DNA from: Deltaproteobacteria bacterium
GTDB taxonomy: Bacteria > Desulfobacterota > Desulfobulbia > Desulfobulbales > Desulfobulbaceae
NCBI GenBank assembly: GCA_024280455.1
Contig: JAJRQC010000051.1
Location: 1-46,146, forward strand
Reading direction: 5' to 3'
Length of the DNA stretch: 46,146 nt
Shown: in pieces, positions 1 through 8,988 of the stretch
Position numbering within the stretch: position 1 is the first letter of the stretch
Layout of the letters: every line of letters begins with the position of its first letter
Program-made: the position numbers and the translations under genes
The notes under the pieces: model-generated
Databases searched by the model: none
What the model was told of the DNA's origin: nothing
What the model saw: only the letters and a program-made list of their open reading frames with translations

Positions 1-1
1 G

Positions 2-607
2 TTCGTTAACTATTTTGAAACATGTGCAAATTGCTGCCCAGTCATTTATGATTTGTGTCCGGGTAATACCATGGGAGCTGTAATTTTCCGAGCAGGGCGC
101 AACTATGGCAGCCCAAGCCCATCCTTATATGGAATATCCAGTAAGAAAGGATGTTTTATTCCCCCGTTAAGTCCTGAAGATGCGGAACATGTTTTTTTCG
201 CCCGTGAAAATATAGAGTTTCAAACAGCCGCATCAGCCGCTCTTCATGCCTCCGATGAAGAGATTGAAACACTTCGGAGGATTATCCTGGAGGAAGTGGA
301 GACCGGAGAAGCCGGGGATATAATCGGCTACTCTTCAATTAATGAAACCTTTCACAATTTCATGGCACACATAAGTAAAAATAAGTATTTGCAGCAATAT
401 AGCCGACATATTTTCTGGCGATCAAATAGCTATATTTTCTTTCATTATTATCAATTCAAGGTGAGCATGGCAGAGAGGGAGTTTAAGGTTTCTCCAGCCC
501 AGCATCTGAAAATTACGGAAGCCATAGCAAAACGAGATTCGAACGAGGCTGGAAAACTAATGAAACAACATGTTCGTCGAACCTTTGAAGGCATTTTTAA
601 AAAATAA
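2..607 (+). CDS. GntR-family regulator, C-terminal FCD ligand-binding region (5' partial)
   Basis: The reading frame is open to the left edge, so the gene is 5' truncated; an internal ATG at 53 is not clearly the start. From about base 155 onward the product matches the start and body of an FCD effector domain: the linker GCFIPPLSPED, then ARENIEFQTAASAAL, then helices with conserved acidic and His positions and the closing helix with QHVRRTFEGIF. FCD domains bind small carboxylates or sugars and control the attached winged helix. The roughly 50 residues before the FCD are Cys-rich (CANCC) and do not look like a winged helix, so the DNA-binding half is either outside the window, disrupted, or replaced. 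It lies just upstream of the amino-acid transporter and could regulate it; this is inference from position only. Confidence 0.65.
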   Translation, partial: FVNYFETCANCCPVIYDLCPGNTMGAVIFRAGRNYGSPSPSLYGISSKKGCFIPPLSPEDAEHVFFARENIEFQTAASAALHASDEEIETLRRIILEEVETGEAGDIIGYSSINETFHNFMAHISKNKYLQQYSRHIFWRSNSYIFFHYYQFKVSMAEREFKVSPAQHLKITEAIAKRDSNEAGKLMKQHVRRTFEGIFKK

Positions 608-794
608 TAATTATAAACAATTATAAAAAAGGAGGAGATGAAGGTCCTGATGTCCTGTTTTATGCCGAAAATATAGTCGCCAAATACGACTTCGGGTGAA
701 AAGTTTCTTATTTTTCACTTTTATTATTGCTAACTTGTCGCATAATTATAGAGTTAGCATCGAATCAGAATTTTTTGAAGGAGGAAAAAACTCA

Positions 795-1829
795 ATGAAA
801 CTCTCAATACTACTCACATCGGTTGTATCCATTGCTGTAATGGCCGCTCCTGTTGCCGCTGCAACAGGTGACACCCTGAATATCGTCAAAAAACGTGGCA
901 ATTTACGCTGCCAGGTTGGTACTCCTTCAGGTGGCTTTTATAATCTTGATGCCAACGGCAACTGGTATGGCCTTGATGTGGCAGTCTGTCAGGCTGTAGC
1001 AGCAGCAATTTTTGGAGACAAAAAGAAGCTGGAGATCCAATCCGTCAGCAGTCAGGCACGCTTTACCGCGCTGGCCAACGGGGAATCTGATCTCTTATGC
1101 CGCACCGCGACCTGGACACTGTCACGTGACACCCAACTCGGTTTGGATTTTGTAACACCTAATTTCTACGATGGTCAGGGTTTTACCGTTCTCAAGTCGA
1201 GTGGCATCACCAGTGCGCTGCAACTGAAGGGTGCGAAGGTGTGCGTGACGACCGGCACAACCAGCGAACTGAATCTGGCGGATTTCAGCCGCGAAAATAA
1301 TCTCAATATCAGCGCTGTCACCTTTGAGGACTGGAATGTCCGTGACGACACATACCTTAAGGGGGGGTGCGATGCAGTAACGATTGACAAATCATCACTG
1401 GCCGCAAATATTATTTCATTTCCAAATCCTGCCGATCATATGATTCTCCCTGAAACCATCTCCAAAGAGCCTCTTGGTCCTGCCGTGAGACATGGCGACA
1501 ACCAGTGGGGCGATATTGTCAGATGGTCAGTATTTGCCATGATAAACGCCGAAGAACTTGGTGTCACCAGTGCTAATGTTGATGATATGCGTGCCAATTC
1601 AAAAAATATAAATGTCCGTCGCATGCTTGGCGTCGAGGGTAATATTAATGAAGGGTTGGGACTTTCCAAGGATTGGGCTTATAATATCATCAAACAGGTG
1701 GGTAATTACGGCGAAATCTATGAAAAATATATAGGCGGCGGCAAAGGGGCTCTTGGCATTAAGCGGAAGGGAACTCTTAACGCACTCTGGACCAAAGGTG
1801 GCCTGATGTACTCTCCTCCTATGCGCTAG
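795..1829 (+). CDS. aapJ: General L-amino-acid ABC transporter, periplasmic binding protein
   Basis: Family-3 solute-binding protein of the AapJ/BztA type, about 344 residues, which captures polar L-amino acids in the periplasm for the AapQMP importer. The start chosen is ATG 795, which follows a strong Shine-Dalgarno (GGAGG near 780) and begins a clean signal peptide (MKLSILLTSVV...PVAAA). A longer in-frame start at 696 would add 33 residues lacking this fit. Family hallmarks seen are VKKRGNLRCQVG at the mature N-terminus, GLDVAVCQAVAAAIFGD, and the LLCRTATWTLSRDT segment typical of AapJ. It is followed by aapQ after a 119-base gap containing two hairpins, which suggests separate control of binding-protein abundance. 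Confidence 0.92.
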   Translation: MKLSILLTSVVSIAVMAAPVAAATGDTLNIVKKRGNLRCQVGTPSGGFYNLDANGNWYGLDVAVCQAVAAAIFGDKKKLEIQSVSSQARFTALANGESDLLCRTATWTLSRDTQLGLDFVTPNFYDGQGFTVLKSSGITSALQLKGAKVCVTTGTTSELNLADFSRENNLNISAVTFEDWNVRDDTYLKGGCDAVTIDKSSLAANIISFPNPADHMILPETISKEPLGPAVRHGDNQWGDIVRWSVFAMINAEELGVTSANVDDMRANSKNINVRRMLGVEGNINEGLGLSKDWAYNIIKQVGNYGEIYEKYIGGGKGALGIKRKGTLNALWTKGGLMYSPPMR

Positions 1830-1833
1830 TACG

Positions 1834-1904
1834 GACACTTAAGTGCTTTGGTCGTAAGTGTCGGCAAGTGGTACCAAATCAATTTGCGGGTTGGTTTGGT
1901 ACCA
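1834..1904 (+). promoter_or_regulatory. Two intercistronic hairpins between aapJ and aapQ
   Basis: Two stem-loops lie in the gap after aapJ. The first pairs GACACTTA (1834-1841) with TAAGTGTC (1855-1862). The second is a perfect 10-bp stem, TGGTACCAAA (1869-1878) with TTTGGTACCA (1895-1904). Neither is followed by a U-run, so they are not ordinary intrinsic terminators. Hairpins at this place in ABC operons often protect the 3' end of the binding-protein message, or partly stop transcription, and so raise the binding protein over the permeases. The stems are seen; the function is inference. Confidence 0.6.
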
Positions 1905-1948
1905 GTAATTTGCGCTGAAAAAAAAACGAATATCAATGGGAAGATATT

Positions 1949-3166
1949 GTGGCAGTCAATAATAATAACAAAAAAACCGCGACCAGCAAACCCGATGAGC
2001 AGTTTGACTTTTTTCATGATGAACGAGTTCGCTCGGTTTTCTATCAACTCCTGACGGCAGCGGCTGTAGGCCTGGCGGCCTGGTACCTGATCAGTAACAC
2101 AGCTCAAAATCTTGAAGCACGCGGGATGCACACGGGTTTCGGCTTTCTTAATACTGCAGCCGGATTCGACTCATACTTCAAACTTATTCCCAATGAGGCC
2201 GGGGTTGGAACCTATGGTCGTATCTTCATCATTGGCGTTCTCAACACACTCTATGTTTCAGCTCTGGCAATTATAGCCAGCACTGTGCTTGGATTTTTTA
2301 TTGGCGTTTTGAGACTTTCCAGCAATTGGCTGGTCTCCAAGGTAGCCCTGGCATATGTGGAAATATTTCGTAACACACCATTCCTGATACAGGTTATTTT
2401 CTGGTATATCGGAGTTTTCTCCTTACTGCCCAGGGTCAGAAACAGCATTGACCTCTCCGGTGGGGCAGAACTTTTACTTCTCAATAATCGTGGTTTGTAC
2501 ATGCCATGGCCGGTACCGGGCGATCTGTTCTGGTTAACCGGAGCAGCATTTATAATTGCAATAATCGCGGTTGTTATTCTTAAGCGCTGGGCCAAAAACC
2601 GTCAGGACAAAACAGGGCAAATATTCCCGACCTTTATACTTTCCGCTGCAGTACTTATTTTTCTGCCGGGAACAGTCTATTTTATGACGGGAATGCCACT
2701 TAACTGGGATATCCCGAAACTTGAGGGATTAAACTTTGTGGGAGGCGCAACCTTGCCACCCTCCTTTGTGACTCTTCTGGTTGCTTTGAGCATTTATCAC
2801 GCTTCTTATACGGCTGAGATGGTGCGTGCAGGCATTTTATCGGTGAACAAAGGACAATATGATGCTGCCCAGTCAATTGGCCTCAGGCCGGGACGGGTAA
2901 TGTCTCTGGTCATTATTCCTCAGGCGATGCCTGCTATTGTGCCTCCAATGATCAGTAACTGGATGAGCACAATCAAGAATTCATCGCTGGCTATCGCTAT
3001 TGGTTATCCGGATCTGGTCTCTCTTTTTATGCAGACATCGCTGAATCAGGCAGGCTATGCAATTGAGCTGGTCGGCATGACAATGGCCTTTTACATGTTT
3101 GTCAGTCTGACTATTTCGTGGCTTTTGAATATTTACAACAAACGAGTCCAGTTGGTGGAGCGCTGA
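1949..3166 (+). CDS. aapQ: General L-amino-acid ABC transporter, permease subunit 1
   Basis: Inner-membrane permease of the HisM/GlnP family, 405 residues, AapQ/BztB type. It starts with GTG at 1949 (product begins MAVNNNNKK after fMet initiation), preceded by a weak GGGAAG. The N-terminal part carries a first membrane helix and a periplasmic stretch, then the BPD transporter domain. AapQ-type features are EIFRNTPFLIQVIFWY near residue 140 and, at the C-terminal side, the EAA coupling loop (EMVRAGILSVNKGQYDAAQSIGL) that contacts AapP. It is separated from aapM by only 2 bases, so the two permeases are translationally linked. Confidence 0.92.
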   Translation: MAVNNNNKKTATSKPDEQFDFFHDERVRSVFYQLLTAAAVGLAAWYLISNTAQNLEARGMHTGFGFLNTAAGFDSYFKLIPNEAGVGTYGRIFIIGVLNTLYVSALAIIASTVLGFFIGVLRLSSNWLVSKVALAYVEIFRNTPFLIQVIFWYIGVFSLLPRVRNSIDLSGGAELLLLNNRGLYMPWPVPGDLFWLTGAAFIIAIIAVVILKRWAKNRQDKTGQIFPTFILSAAVLIFLPGTVYFMTGMPLNWDIPKLEGLNFVGGATLPPSFVTLLVALSIYHASYTAEMVRAGILSVNKGQYDAAQSIGLRPGRVMSLVIIPQAMPAIVPPMISNWMSTIKNSSLAIAIGYPDLVSLFMQTSLNQAGYAIELVGMTMAFYMFVSLTISWLLNIYNKRVQLVER

Positions 3167-3168
3167 TT

Positions 3169-4497
3169 ATGGCGAGTATAAAAAAAGTGCCGGCATTATC
3201 CGCAGCACCGCCTTTATCTGAAGTATCCGTTTTAGGCTGGATGCAAAAGAACCTGTTCAGCTCTGTGTTCAACACTCTCCTCACCCTTGTTACCCTCTAT
3301 ATCATCTACATAACGGTAAAGGGGCTGTGGGTATGGGGGATTGCCGATGCTGTCTGGGTTGCCGACAATCGGCGTGAGTGTTTCGAAATCAGCACCGATG
3401 GTGCCTGCTGGGCAGGTGTCATTGCCTGGCTGGATAATATTTTCTATGGCCGCTATCCGCGACAAGAATTGTGGCGGGTTAATCTTGGCATATTCTTCCT
3501 TTTCATCTGGATGACACCGCTTTGGCTGCCAAGGGTCAAGGCGAAGATATCCATTGGCATGACCACCGTATTCCTCTATCCTTTTCTTGGGGGATACCTT
3601 TTTGCAGGTGGCGAGAAGGGAATCTTCATGCAGATCATGCTCACATCGGCAATCGTTTGCCTGCTGGCCAATACCATTCATTCAATTATCGGTATATTCA
3701 GCGGTCGCAGTCTGCCTGAATTTATTTCCTCTTTGTCTGGCAAAAAGAATGTCAGTGACAAGACTCAGCGTAATATATTTCTTGGCTTTCTCGCACTCAT
3801 TTTTGTGTTGATTTTTGTGTGGCAAATGAGCTGGAGCCTTGAAAGAGTTCCCTGGACCAAGTGGGGTGGTTTGTTTCTCACCCTCGTTATAGCCGGGATC
3901 GGCATTGCCTCTGCACTGCCCGGCGGGATTATTCTTGCCCTTGGCCGGCGCTCAAGAATGCCGGTAATCAGGGTACTCAGTACCACGTTCATCGAACTGT
4001 TCCGTTCGGTACCTATAATTACCGTGCTGTTTATGGCAACGACGATGTTTCCACTGTTCATGCCCCAGGGCTTTGTTCTGAACAAGCTGGTTCAGGTTAT
4101 CATTGCGGTTTGTTTGTTCAATGCCGCTTATATGGCTGAAACCGTTCGCGGCGGCCTGCAGACCATTCCCCTGGGTCAGTTTGAAGGGGCTCACACCATA
4201 GGTCTGGGCTATTGGCAGACCATGGGCCTGATTGTCATGCCCCAGGCTTTGAAGCATATGATTCCTAATATTGTCGGCAACTTTATCAGCCTGCTGAAAG
4301 ATACCACTCTAGTCTCCATTATCGGCCTGTTCGATGTTCTCGGCATGTTACGCTCGATCAGTAAAGATTTGCCATGGCTTGGACTCCACAAAGAGCCGCT
4401 GGTCTTTGGGGCAATCCTGTTCTTCCTGATCTGCTTTGCGATGTCAAAATACAGTCGCCATCTGGAAGTAAAACTCTCAACCGGCCATAAAAACTGA
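3169..4497 (+). CDS. aapM: General L-amino-acid ABC transporter, permease subunit 2
   Basis: Second permease of the Aap importer, 443 residues with several membrane helices. The chosen start is ATG 3169, two bases after the aapQ stop, with GGTGGAG (3154-3160) as ribosome-binding site; an upstream in-frame start at 3118 lies inside aapQ and would add 17 residues without family support. Recognisable segments are TTFIELFRSVPIITVLFM and the EAA loop ETVRGGLQTIPLGQFEGA. It pairs with AapQ to form the translocation pore. The following aapP gene starts 84 bases downstream. Confidence 0.92.
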   Translation: MASIKKVPALSAAPPLSEVSVLGWMQKNLFSSVFNTLLTLVTLYIIYITVKGLWVWGIADAVWVADNRRECFEISTDGACWAGVIAWLDNIFYGRYPRQELWRVNLGIFFLFIWMTPLWLPRVKAKISIGMTTVFLYPFLGGYLFAGGEKGIFMQIMLTSAIVCLLANTIHSIIGIFSGRSLPEFISSLSGKKNVSDKTQRNIFLGFLALIFVLIFVWQMSWSLERVPWTKWGGLFLTLVIAGIGIASALPGGIILALGRRSRMPVIRVLSTTFIELFRSVPIITVLFMATTMFPLFMPQGFVLNKLVQVIIAVCLFNAAYMAETVRGGLQTIPLGQFEGAHTIGLGYWQTMGLIVMPQALKHMIPNIVGNFISLLKDTTLVSIIGLFDVLGMLRSISKDLPWLGLHKEPLVFGAILFFLICFAMSKYSRHLEVKLSTGHKN

Positions 4498-4581
4498 TAA
4501 CAGTTCACCGGTGCAACCAAACTTGTGGCCTACATCTGCTCTGAAAAAAAAATGATCAGGTAAATTCACAGGGTTAAAAAT

Positions 4582-5376
4582 ATGACGGAAATAAAGGATC
4601 AAGAGACGGCGAAAGCCGGGGGACAACTGGTATCTGCTGCTTCCGCCGAAGTTATCATTGAATTTACTCAGGTAAATAAGTGGTATGGCGATTTTCATGT
4701 GTTAAAGGACATTGATCTTTCTGTTCACAAGGGTGAGCGAATTGTGGTATGCGGCCCGTCAGGGTCAGGGAAATCAACCCTTATCCGCTGTATGAACCAT
4801 CTTGAGGAGCATCAAAGCGGCAGCATCGTTGTTGACGGCATAACCCTCAATAGAAATTTGAAGAACATTGATCATATCCGTACTGAAGTTGGTATGGTGT
4901 TTCAAAACTTCAATTTGTTTCCCCATCTGACCATTCTCGAAAATCTCACCCTCGGCCCGATCTGGACCAGGAAAATGCCTAAAGCCGATGCTCACGACCT
5001 TGCCGTGAAGTATCTTGAACGGGTGAAAATTCCAGAACAGGCTGATAAATTTCCCGGTCAGCTTTCAGGCGGCCAGCAACAGCGTGTGGCCATCGCCCGC
5101 TCGTTGTGTATGAACCCTAAAATTATGCTGTTTGACGAACCGACTTCAGCACTCGATCCCGAGATGATCAAGGAGGTCCTTGAGGTCATGATTGAGCTTG
5201 CCGATACCGGAATGACCATGATCGTGGTGACCCATGAGATGGGTTTTGCCGAAACAGTTGCAGACCGTGTACTTTTAATGGATCAGGGGCAAATAGTAGA
5301 AGAAAATGAACCTGGCGAGTTTTTCAACAACCCACAGCATGAGCGGACGAAGCTGTTTCTCAGTCAGATACTCTGA
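4582..5376 (+). CDS. aapP: General L-amino-acid ABC transporter, ATPase subunit
   Basis: Cytoplasmic ATPase that powers the AapJQM importer, 264 residues. It has Walker [10 protein letters not shown] at residues 58-66, the ABC signature LSGGQQQ at about 160-166, and Walker [11 protein letters not shown] with the catalytic D-E pair at 185-186, followed by the switch histidine in VTHEMGFAE. The first 25 residues are a variable extension before the ABC fold begins at [13 protein letters not shown]. It is the last gene of the aap operon; no terminator is obvious in the 145 bases before the next gene. Confidence 0.94.
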   Translation: MTEIKDQETAKAGGQLVSAASAEVIIEFTQVNKWYGDFHVLKDIDLSVHKGERIVVCGPSGSGKSTLIRCMNHLEEHQSGSIVVDGITLNRNLKNIDHIRTEVGMVFQNFNLFPHLTILENLTLGPIWTRKMPKADAHDLAVKYLERVKIPEQADKFPGQLSGGQQQRVAIARSLCMNPKIMLFDEPTSALDPEMIKEVLEVMIELADTGMTMIVVTHEMGFAETVADRVLLMDQGQIVEENEPGEFFNNPQHERTKLFLSQIL

Positions 5377-5521
5377 TAGTCCGGCACCATATTGAGGACT
5401 TGCCCTGGTCTGCATCGCAGAAGGCATTCACCAAAACAAAACAATAGTATAAAAGATTTTCCAGGCACTGTACTGCAAAGGTCTGAGTGCTGAAATTACC
5501 CTTGAACAGAGAGAAATCGAA

Positions 5522-6364
5522 GTGAATATTTTACATATATCCGACTTGCATTTTGGAACCCGTCATTGGGATGGCAATGATCAAATATTATTGGACAAAC
5601 TGAACTCGTATTCTGCAGATCTGGTTGTTAATACGGGTGACAGCACCTCTGATAGCCTGGAAAGTGAATTCAAGGATGCGGAGAAGTTCCTAAGAGGTAT
5701 ACGCTGTGATCATCTTATCTCTATTGCAGGTAATCATGATAAAAGGAATATGCACTCGCATGAATATTTTAAACGATATATCAGTATTAGCGATCGTGTT
5801 TTACCTTTAAAACCGGAACAAACTGTCAAAAGACACCTGTATTTACAGAAAGATATCACCAGACTGGATGATCATTTCACCGACCTTAATTATATTAAAC
5901 TAATAAGTATTGGAAGCGTAACCGTACTGATTGTCTGTTTGGATTCTACTGTTCTGTATGAAGACGAAGGCTATGTTGAAAAGGAAATTTTAAAGAGTTT
6001 GTCTCTAAAGATCAAACACCTTGAATATGATAAGTCCATACTGCTGATTCACCACTCGATTTTGACCATGGATGAAGAACCGCTTCGAAGTTCCTTCCAC
6101 GTAACCGATTTTGTGAGAAAACATCAAATAAAAGATATTTTCTGCGGCCACACTCACCGACTCGATCTACAGAAAAGTAGTGACCTCTATTTAAAAAACT
6201 CCTTTACCCAGTATATGGTTGGAACGCTCTCTTCAAGTAACCGGATGGGTAATGATAATCAGTTTTTATATTTGAAAAATTGGGGAACTGCTGAGCTGCA
6301 GATTCATTTGATAAGAATTTTCCTTAACGATGGTGTTATGAGCTTCAGAGAAGAATTAATTTAG
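5522..6364 (+). CDS. Calcineurin-like metallophosphoesterase (Icc/CpdA-like)
   Basis: A 280-residue two-metal phosphoesterase. All family motifs are visible: DLH at residues 8-10, TGD at 38-40, GNHD at 70-73, a histidine pair at 177-178, and GHTH at 209-212. Proteins of this size and motif order include cyclic-nucleotide phosphodiesterases (CpdA) and many without known substrate, so the substrate cannot be told from sequence. The start is GTG 5522 with only a weak upstream purine stretch. The gene is more AT-rich than its neighbours by eye and sits between the amino-acid transporter and kbl-tdh on the same strand. It may be a late insertion into that group; it has no evident tie to threonine use. 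Confidence 0.82.
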   Translation: MNILHISDLHFGTRHWDGNDQILLDKLNSYSADLVVNTGDSTSDSLESEFKDAEKFLRGIRCDHLISIAGNHDKRNMHSHEYFKRYISISDRVLPLKPEQTVKRHLYLQKDITRLDDHFTDLNYIKLISIGSVTVLIVCLDSTVLYEDEGYVEKEILKSLSLKIKHLEYDKSILLIHHSILTMDEEPLRSSFHVTDFVRKHQIKDIFCGHTHRLDLQKSSDLYLKNSFTQYMVGTLSSSNRMGNDNQFLYLKNWGTAELQIHLIRIFLNDGVMSFREELI

Positions 6365-6406
6365 CTGTTCTACCCGGTTATCTGGGGATAGAAAAATGGA
6401 GATAAG

Positions 6407-7609
6407 ATGGCACAGGGATTTTTTAATTATCTGAACACTCAATTGACCGGCTTACGTTCAGATGGTTTGTATAAATCCGAGCGGGTTATTGTTTCCAGAC
6501 AGGCCGGTGAAATCGAACTGGCAACCGGAGAAAAGGTTCTTAATTTTTGCGCCAACAATTACCTTGGTCTGGCCAACAATGCTGAGCTGATTGAAACCGG
6601 TAAGCAGGCTCTCGATCGCTACGGCTACGGCATGGCTTCGGTACGTTTTATCTGCGGCACCCAGGAAGAACACAAACAGCTGGAAGAGAAAATCTCGAAC
6701 TTCCTCAAAATGGAGGACACTATCCTGTACTCTTCCTGTTTTGATGCAAATACAGGCCTGTTTGAAACCCTGCTCGGCCCGGAAGATGCCGTCATCTCCG
6801 ATGCGCTCAACCATGCTTCGATTATTGATGGCATCAGGCTCTGCAAGGCTAAGCGCTACCGTTATGAAAACAACAATATGTCGGCTCTCGAAGCCGAATT
6901 AAAAAAGGCCGCTGGTGCCCGGTTTAAACTTATTGCGACGGATGGTGTTTTTTCCATGGATGGAATCATTGCGAATTTGTCCGGCATCTGTGATCTGGCA
7001 GAAAAATATGACGCGATGGTTATGGTTGATGACAGTCATGCGGTGGGATTTGTCGGTGACCATGGTCGCGGCTCCCTGGAATACTGCAATGTTGAAGGTC
7101 GGGTGGATATCCTCACCGGTACACTTGGCAAGGCCCTTGGGGGGGCATCGGGCGGCTATACCTGTGCCCGCAAAGAAATTGTGGACTGGTTGCGTCAGCG
7201 CTCCCGGCCCTATCTGTTTTCCAACACCCTGGCCCCGGTGATCACTGCCACTTCGCTGAAGGTGATTGATCTGATTAAGAATGGAAACACTCTTAGAGAT
7301 AAACTGATATCCAACTCCAGACACTTTCGCCGGCGCATGGAAAGGCTGGGCTTTACCCTGGGAGGCGGCAGCCATCCGATTATCCCGGTTATGCTGGGTG
7401 ATGCCAGGCTTGCTCAAGAGATGGCAGCACGACTCCTTGACAAAGGGGTTTATGTGACAGGCTTTTCCTTTCCGGTCGTGCCACAGGGCCAGGCACGTAT
7501 ACGAACCCAAATGTCCGCGGTTCACAGCGAAGGCGATATTGACCATGCGGTTGAGGCCTTTGCACAGGTTGGTCGGGCATTAGGCGTCATTGCAACGGAA
7601 ATTTCATGA
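6407..7609 (+). CDS. kbl: Glycine C-acetyltransferase (2-amino-3-ketobutyrate CoA ligase)
   Basis: PLP enzyme of the alpha-oxoamine synthase family, 400 residues, the usual length for Kbl. It splits 2-amino-3-ketobutyrate with CoA into glycine and acetyl-CoA, the second step of threonine breakdown. Seen in the sequence: [11 protein letters not shown] near residue 48, the PLP-contact VDDSHAVG at 207-214, and the Schiff-base lysine K242 in [13 protein letters not shown]. It overlaps tdh by 4 bases (ATGA), so the two are translated as a pair, which separates it from the related BioF and HemA enzymes. The ATG at 6407 follows GGAGATA. Confidence 0.95.
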   Translation: MAQGFFNYLNTQLTGLRSDGLYKSERVIVSRQAGEIELATGEKVLNFCANNYLGLANNAELIETGKQALDRYGYGMASVRFICGTQEEHKQLEEKISNFLKMEDTILYSSCFDANTGLFETLLGPEDAVISDALNHASIIDGIRLCKAKRYRYENNNMSALEAELKKAAGARFKLIATDGVFSMDGIIANLSGICDLAEKYDAMVMVDDSHAVGFVGDHGRGSLEYCNVEGRVDILTGTLGKALGGASGGYTCARKEIVDWLRQRSRPYLFSNTLAPVITATSLKVIDLIKNGNTLRDKLISNSRHFRRRMERLGFTLGGGSHPIIPVMLGDARLAQEMAARLLDKGVYVTGFSFPVVPQGQARIRTQMSAVHSEGDIDHAVEAFAQVGRALGVIATEIS

Positions 7610-8643
7610 GCAAGATGATGAAAGCGCTGGTCAAGGCAAAGGCGGAACCGGGTCTGTGGATGGAACAGGTTCCAGTACCGATTCCAAGCATCAATGATGT
7701 ATTAATTAGGATAACAAAAACCGCCATCTGCGGCACTGATGTTCACATCTGGAATTGGGACGAATGGGCGGCGGCAACAATTCCGGTACCGATGGTTGTC
7801 GGTCATGAATTTTGTGGAGAAATTGTTGAAACCGGCTCAGCCGTAGACCGCTACAGCATAGGCATGCGGGTTTCGGGTGAGGGCCATATTGCCTGTGGTA
7901 CTTGTCGAAATTGTCGTGCCGGAAGAGCCCATTTATGCCGGAACACACAAGGTGTCGGGGTAAACCGCCCCGGATCGTTTGGTGAATTTGTCTGCATTCC
8001 CCAACCAAACGTCGTGCTCATTCCCGACGATATTCCCGACGAAATCGCAGCGATTTTTGATCCCTTCGGCAATGCTGTACATACCGCGTTGAGTTTTGAT
8101 CTTCCTGGCGAAGACGTCCTTGTCACCGGTGCCGGCCCAATTGGAATTATGGCTGCAATGGTTGCGCGGCGCTGCGGAGCCCGCAAAGTGGTGATCACCG
8201 ACATCAATCCGCATCGTTTACAGCTTGCCCGCAAAATGGGGATTGAACATACAGTCAATGCAACCGAAGAAAAACTCAGCGACGTCATGAAGAATATCGG
8301 GATGACCGAAGGCTTTGATGTGGGGTTGGAAATGTCTGGGGCAGCGACTGCCTTTCGCGACATGATAGACAAAATGAACAATGGCGGCAAAATTGCAATT
8401 CTTGGTATTGCCCCAACCAGCTTTGAGATTGATTGGAACAAGGTGATTTTCAAGATGCTCAACATCAAGGGCATTTACGGGCGTGAGATGTTTGAAACCT
8501 GGTACAAAATGATAGCCTTTGTAGAAGGCGGCCTCGACCTCTCGCCACTCATTACGCACCGAGTTCCGATTGATGATTTTGAAGCTGGATTTGAGGCCAT
8601 GCACTCCGGCAGTACCGGTAAGGTTGTGATGGATTGGACCTGA
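7606..8643 (+). CDS. tdh: L-threonine 3-dehydrogenase
   Basis: Zinc-dependent medium-chain dehydrogenase, 345 residues, which oxidises L-threonine with NAD+ to 2-amino-3-ketobutyrate, the Kbl substrate. Catalytic zinc ligands are in CGTDVHIW (C42) and GHEF (H67, E68). The structural zinc site has C97, C100, C103 and C111. The NAD-binding glycine motif is [12 protein letters not shown]. The stretch [13 protein letters not shown] is characteristic of Tdh rather than other members of the family. The start overlaps the kbl stop; a second ATG four codons in is also possible. With the amino-acid importer upstream, the group could take up threonine and convert it to glycine and acetyl-CoA. Confidence 0.95.
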   Translation: MSKMMKALVKAKAEPGLWMEQVPVPIPSINDVLIRITKTAICGTDVHIWNWDEWAAATIPVPMVVGHEFCGEIVETGSAVDRYSIGMRVSGEGHIACGTCRNCRAGRAHLCRNTQGVGVNRPGSFGEFVCIPQPNVVLIPDDIPDEIAAIFDPFGNAVHTALSFDLPGEDVLVTGAGPIGIMAAMVARRCGARKVVITDINPHRLQLARKMGIEHTVNATEEKLSDVMKNIGMTEGFDVGLEMSGAATAFRDMIDKMNNGGKIAILGIAPTSFEIDWNKVIFKMLNIKGIYGREMFETWYKMIAFVEGGLDLSPLITHRVPIDDFEAGFEAMHSGSTGKVVMDWT

Positions 8644-8988
8644 CAGTATTTGTACGATCCTGACGGTCGTCGCAGGTTGTGGAAAGAGGTAGGCGGAACC
8701 TGGACCTGTTTTTTTATTACTGATGGTGATGAAAGAGGAATCCTCAATGGGGTGAAAATGTCAACCCTGGCGTCAAGGGTAAAGATTTGTTCCCTGCCTG
8801 TTTTCAAGAAGAAGGATATTGACAATCTTCAAGTTTCACGGCAAGGTGATTTGTCGTAAGAGTTCATATGCACACAATGGAAATTGAGAATATTCCATCC
8901 CTGCATATTTGGCCTGATATGAGCTCTTGGCGTATGAATTCCCCTCTCTGCAGCGTTGCGATTTGTCAAGTGTGGTAAACAGGAAGCC
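8644..8988 (+). other. Intergenic stretch after tdh
   Basis: 345 bases without a convincing gene. A weak terminator-like element follows tdh: CAGGTT (8673-8678) can pair with AACCTG (8697-8702), with a run of T at 8709-8715. The loop is long, so this is only a possibility. Short frames here lack ribosome-binding sites or family likeness. Confidence 0.4.

Noticed and set aside
639-677. A 12-codon frame after AGGAGG just upstream of aapJ, possible leader peptide
   Set aside because: The spacing of the ribosome-binding site to the ATG is too short and the peptide has no run of regulatory codons or terminator hairpin after it; it may be a gene remnant.
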